Origin: an uncultured Flavonifractor sp.
GTDB lineage: Bacteria > Bacillota > Clostridia > Oscillospirales > Oscillospiraceae
Assembly: GCF_944385615.1 (NCBI RefSeq)
Contig: NZ_CALWXV010000008.1
Span: forward strand, 1 to 60,662
Length of the DNA: 60,662 nucleotides
Direction of reading: 5' to 3'
The stretch's first letter is position 1. Each line of letters starts with the position of its first letter. The notes under the pieces are model-generated. The model searched no databases and had not been told where the DNA came from. It saw nothing but the letters and a program-made list of their open reading frames with translations. A program made the translations under genes and the position numbers. Shown one piece after another: positions 59,852 to 60,662 of the stretch.

Positions 59852-60190
59852 ATGCCGGTGAATCTCGACAATATGCTGCTGACAGCCTGCAAGAATGGGC
59901 AAAAAGGGATTGTCCAGGCGTTTTTGAAAAAGGGAGGGCTCCAGCTGGATAAGCGCGACGGACAGGGGGCCACGCCTCTGCACTACGCCAGCGCCAAGGG
60001 GTCCCGGGATATTGTGAAGCTGCTGCTGGACGCGGGAGCGGACGCATCTATCGCGGATAATCAGAGCCGCACAGCGCTGCATCTGGCCTGCCAGGTAGGG
60101 AATAAGGATATCATCCGTCTGTTGAGCTTCGGAGGGATAAGTCCCGATGGAAAAACTGTTGAGGCTTTGAGCAAAGGCTCGCTGGGCCAG
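59852..60190 (+). pseudogene. Second ankyrin-repeat gene, 3' end lost at a junction
   Basis: From ATG 59852 (GGAAGGAGAGG upstream) the frame gives three clear repeats: NLDNMLLTACKNGQKGIVQAFLKKGGLQLD, TPLHYASAKGSRDIVKLLLDAGADAS and RTALHLACQVGNKDIIRLLS. After about residue 112 (near 60190) the protein loses the ankyrin pattern and runs out of frame into a different gene, whose coding frame is shifted by two. The intact homologue would continue; here the C-terminal part was replaced. Confidence 0.7.
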
Positions 60191-60192
60191 TA

Positions 60193-60662
60193 TTCGGCAG
60201 TGCTTCAAATGTTGAACTTGCGGACGAGCTGGAAACACTGCAAACGGGAGACTATGACAGCATTGACATACAGGGACAACCCCCAGCCTGGAAAGAGGTG
60301 GTGGCCGTCTTTGCTGTCAAGACCGCCGGAGGGGACGATGGTGTGGATGTAGCCGCGCTGACCCCAGACCGGATAGAGCGCCTGCGTGCTGTCTTTTGGG
60401 ATATGTGTCAAATCACCACAGAGACGGAGACGGTGGAAGGGGAGGACTCCACAGAAACGATCCTTCATATCACCATTACTCCCAAAACCGCCGATGATAT
60501 GCGGACAGTCTATTCCTTCTCGGAGTTTCAAAACAAAACCTTGACCGAACTGCTGGAGGAGCTGGACGCACTGGATGGACTGCTGGGGGATCTTGCTATC
60601 ACCCAGGCAGACGCAGTGGAACTTCTGCAAAATCTCCCGGAGGATCTTTCCCCGGAGCGCCG
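60193..60662 (+). mobile_element. Fragment of a conjugative-element protein (CD1108 type), 5' end lost
   Basis: In the frame starting near 60193 the sequence reads ELETLQTGDYDSID, PPAWKEVVAVFAVKTAGGDD, VDVAALTPDRIERLRAVF, ILHITITPKTADDMRTVYSF and LTELLEELDAL, which I recall as typical of the CD1108-family transfer proteins of Tn916-like integrative elements. It runs off the window. It lies out of frame with the ankyrin gene before it, so its N-terminal membrane and peptidase parts are missing or interrupted. This marks the edge of an integrated or decaying element. Confidence 0.7.

Noticed and set aside
1-60662. CRISPR arrays
   Set aside because: I saw no regularly spaced direct repeats of 23-47 bases. 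Repeated motifs found here are short operators or terminator stems.

Overview
The window looks like the chromosome of a GC-rich, endospore-forming, anaerobic gut Firmicute of the Oscillospiraceae (Flavonifractor / Intestinimonas / Lawsonibacter type). The reasons are a spoIIR sporulation gene, ferredoxin-linked 2-oxoacid oxidation coupled to Ptb/Buk, many flavodoxin-fold redox proteins, small Clostridia-type DUF proteins and Gram-positive signals (strong AGGAGG ribosome sites, TTGACA/TATAAT promoters). Species assignment is inference; no rRNA is present.

Layout. 1-1518: infC-rpmI-rplT operon on the minus strand, with an attenuated leader and a non-canonical ATC start for infC. 1605-3536: membrane-anchored 5'-nucleotidase. 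3668-8414: sigma-54 activator, three matching upstream dyads, a near-perfect -24/-12 promoter, a CitMHS-type carboxylate carrier and a split AtuA pair. 8534-14031 (minus): P-loop ATPase, four-subunit branched-chain 2-oxoacid:ferredoxin oxidoreductase, phosphate butyryltransferase and butyrate kinase, facing a divergent GntR regulator; TCTTGCAAGA-like sites lie in all the control regions. 15153-15827: YczE-like membrane protein.

15892-21064 is the most interesting block. A divergent LysR regulator faces a gene whose product closely resembles the bacterial chalcone isomerase of Eubacterium ramulus, followed by a flavodoxin-fold oxidoreductase with an added zinc ribbon, a small membrane protein and a 456-residue LVIVD beta-propeller. 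I read it as a candidate flavonoid-conversion operon with two uncharacterised components. Next to it, 21137-21866 is a deletion relic that joins the start of a VanG-type D-Ala-D-Ser ligase out of frame to the end of a VanT/alanine racemase.

22202-32452: Lrp-aminotransferase-ThrH-DUF1015, ispE, spoIIR (its start codon lies inside a terminator hairpin), ppk1-ppx, greA and a TetR regulator. 32646-39167: tRNA-Gly and tRNA-Leu with the same terminator stem, a PadR/membrane-protein pair, dus with a GIY-YIG domain running in frame into proC, a probable iron-regulated DUF3793-flavodoxin operon, and asparaginase with a quinone-reductase-like flavoprotein. 39224-46393: a frameshifted von Willebrand A protein, two flavodoxin-like genes, a chemoreceptor with a zinc-binding sensor motif, two LytTR regulators, and a small possible pyruvate-kinase fragment. 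46394-57200: a peptide import and breakdown locus (transglutaminase-like protein, M17 aminopeptidase, Opp transporter, ROK regulator). 57378-60662: cutC, two ankyrin-repeat genes and, at the right edge, a piece of a conjugative-element protein fused out of frame to the second ankyrin gene, marking an insertion or deletion boundary.

The metabolic theme is amino-acid and peptide fermentation (Opp, PepA, asparaginase, VorABCD-Ptb-Buk) plus modification of plant-derived compounds. All identifications come from reading the translations and recalling family motifs; no database search was run.
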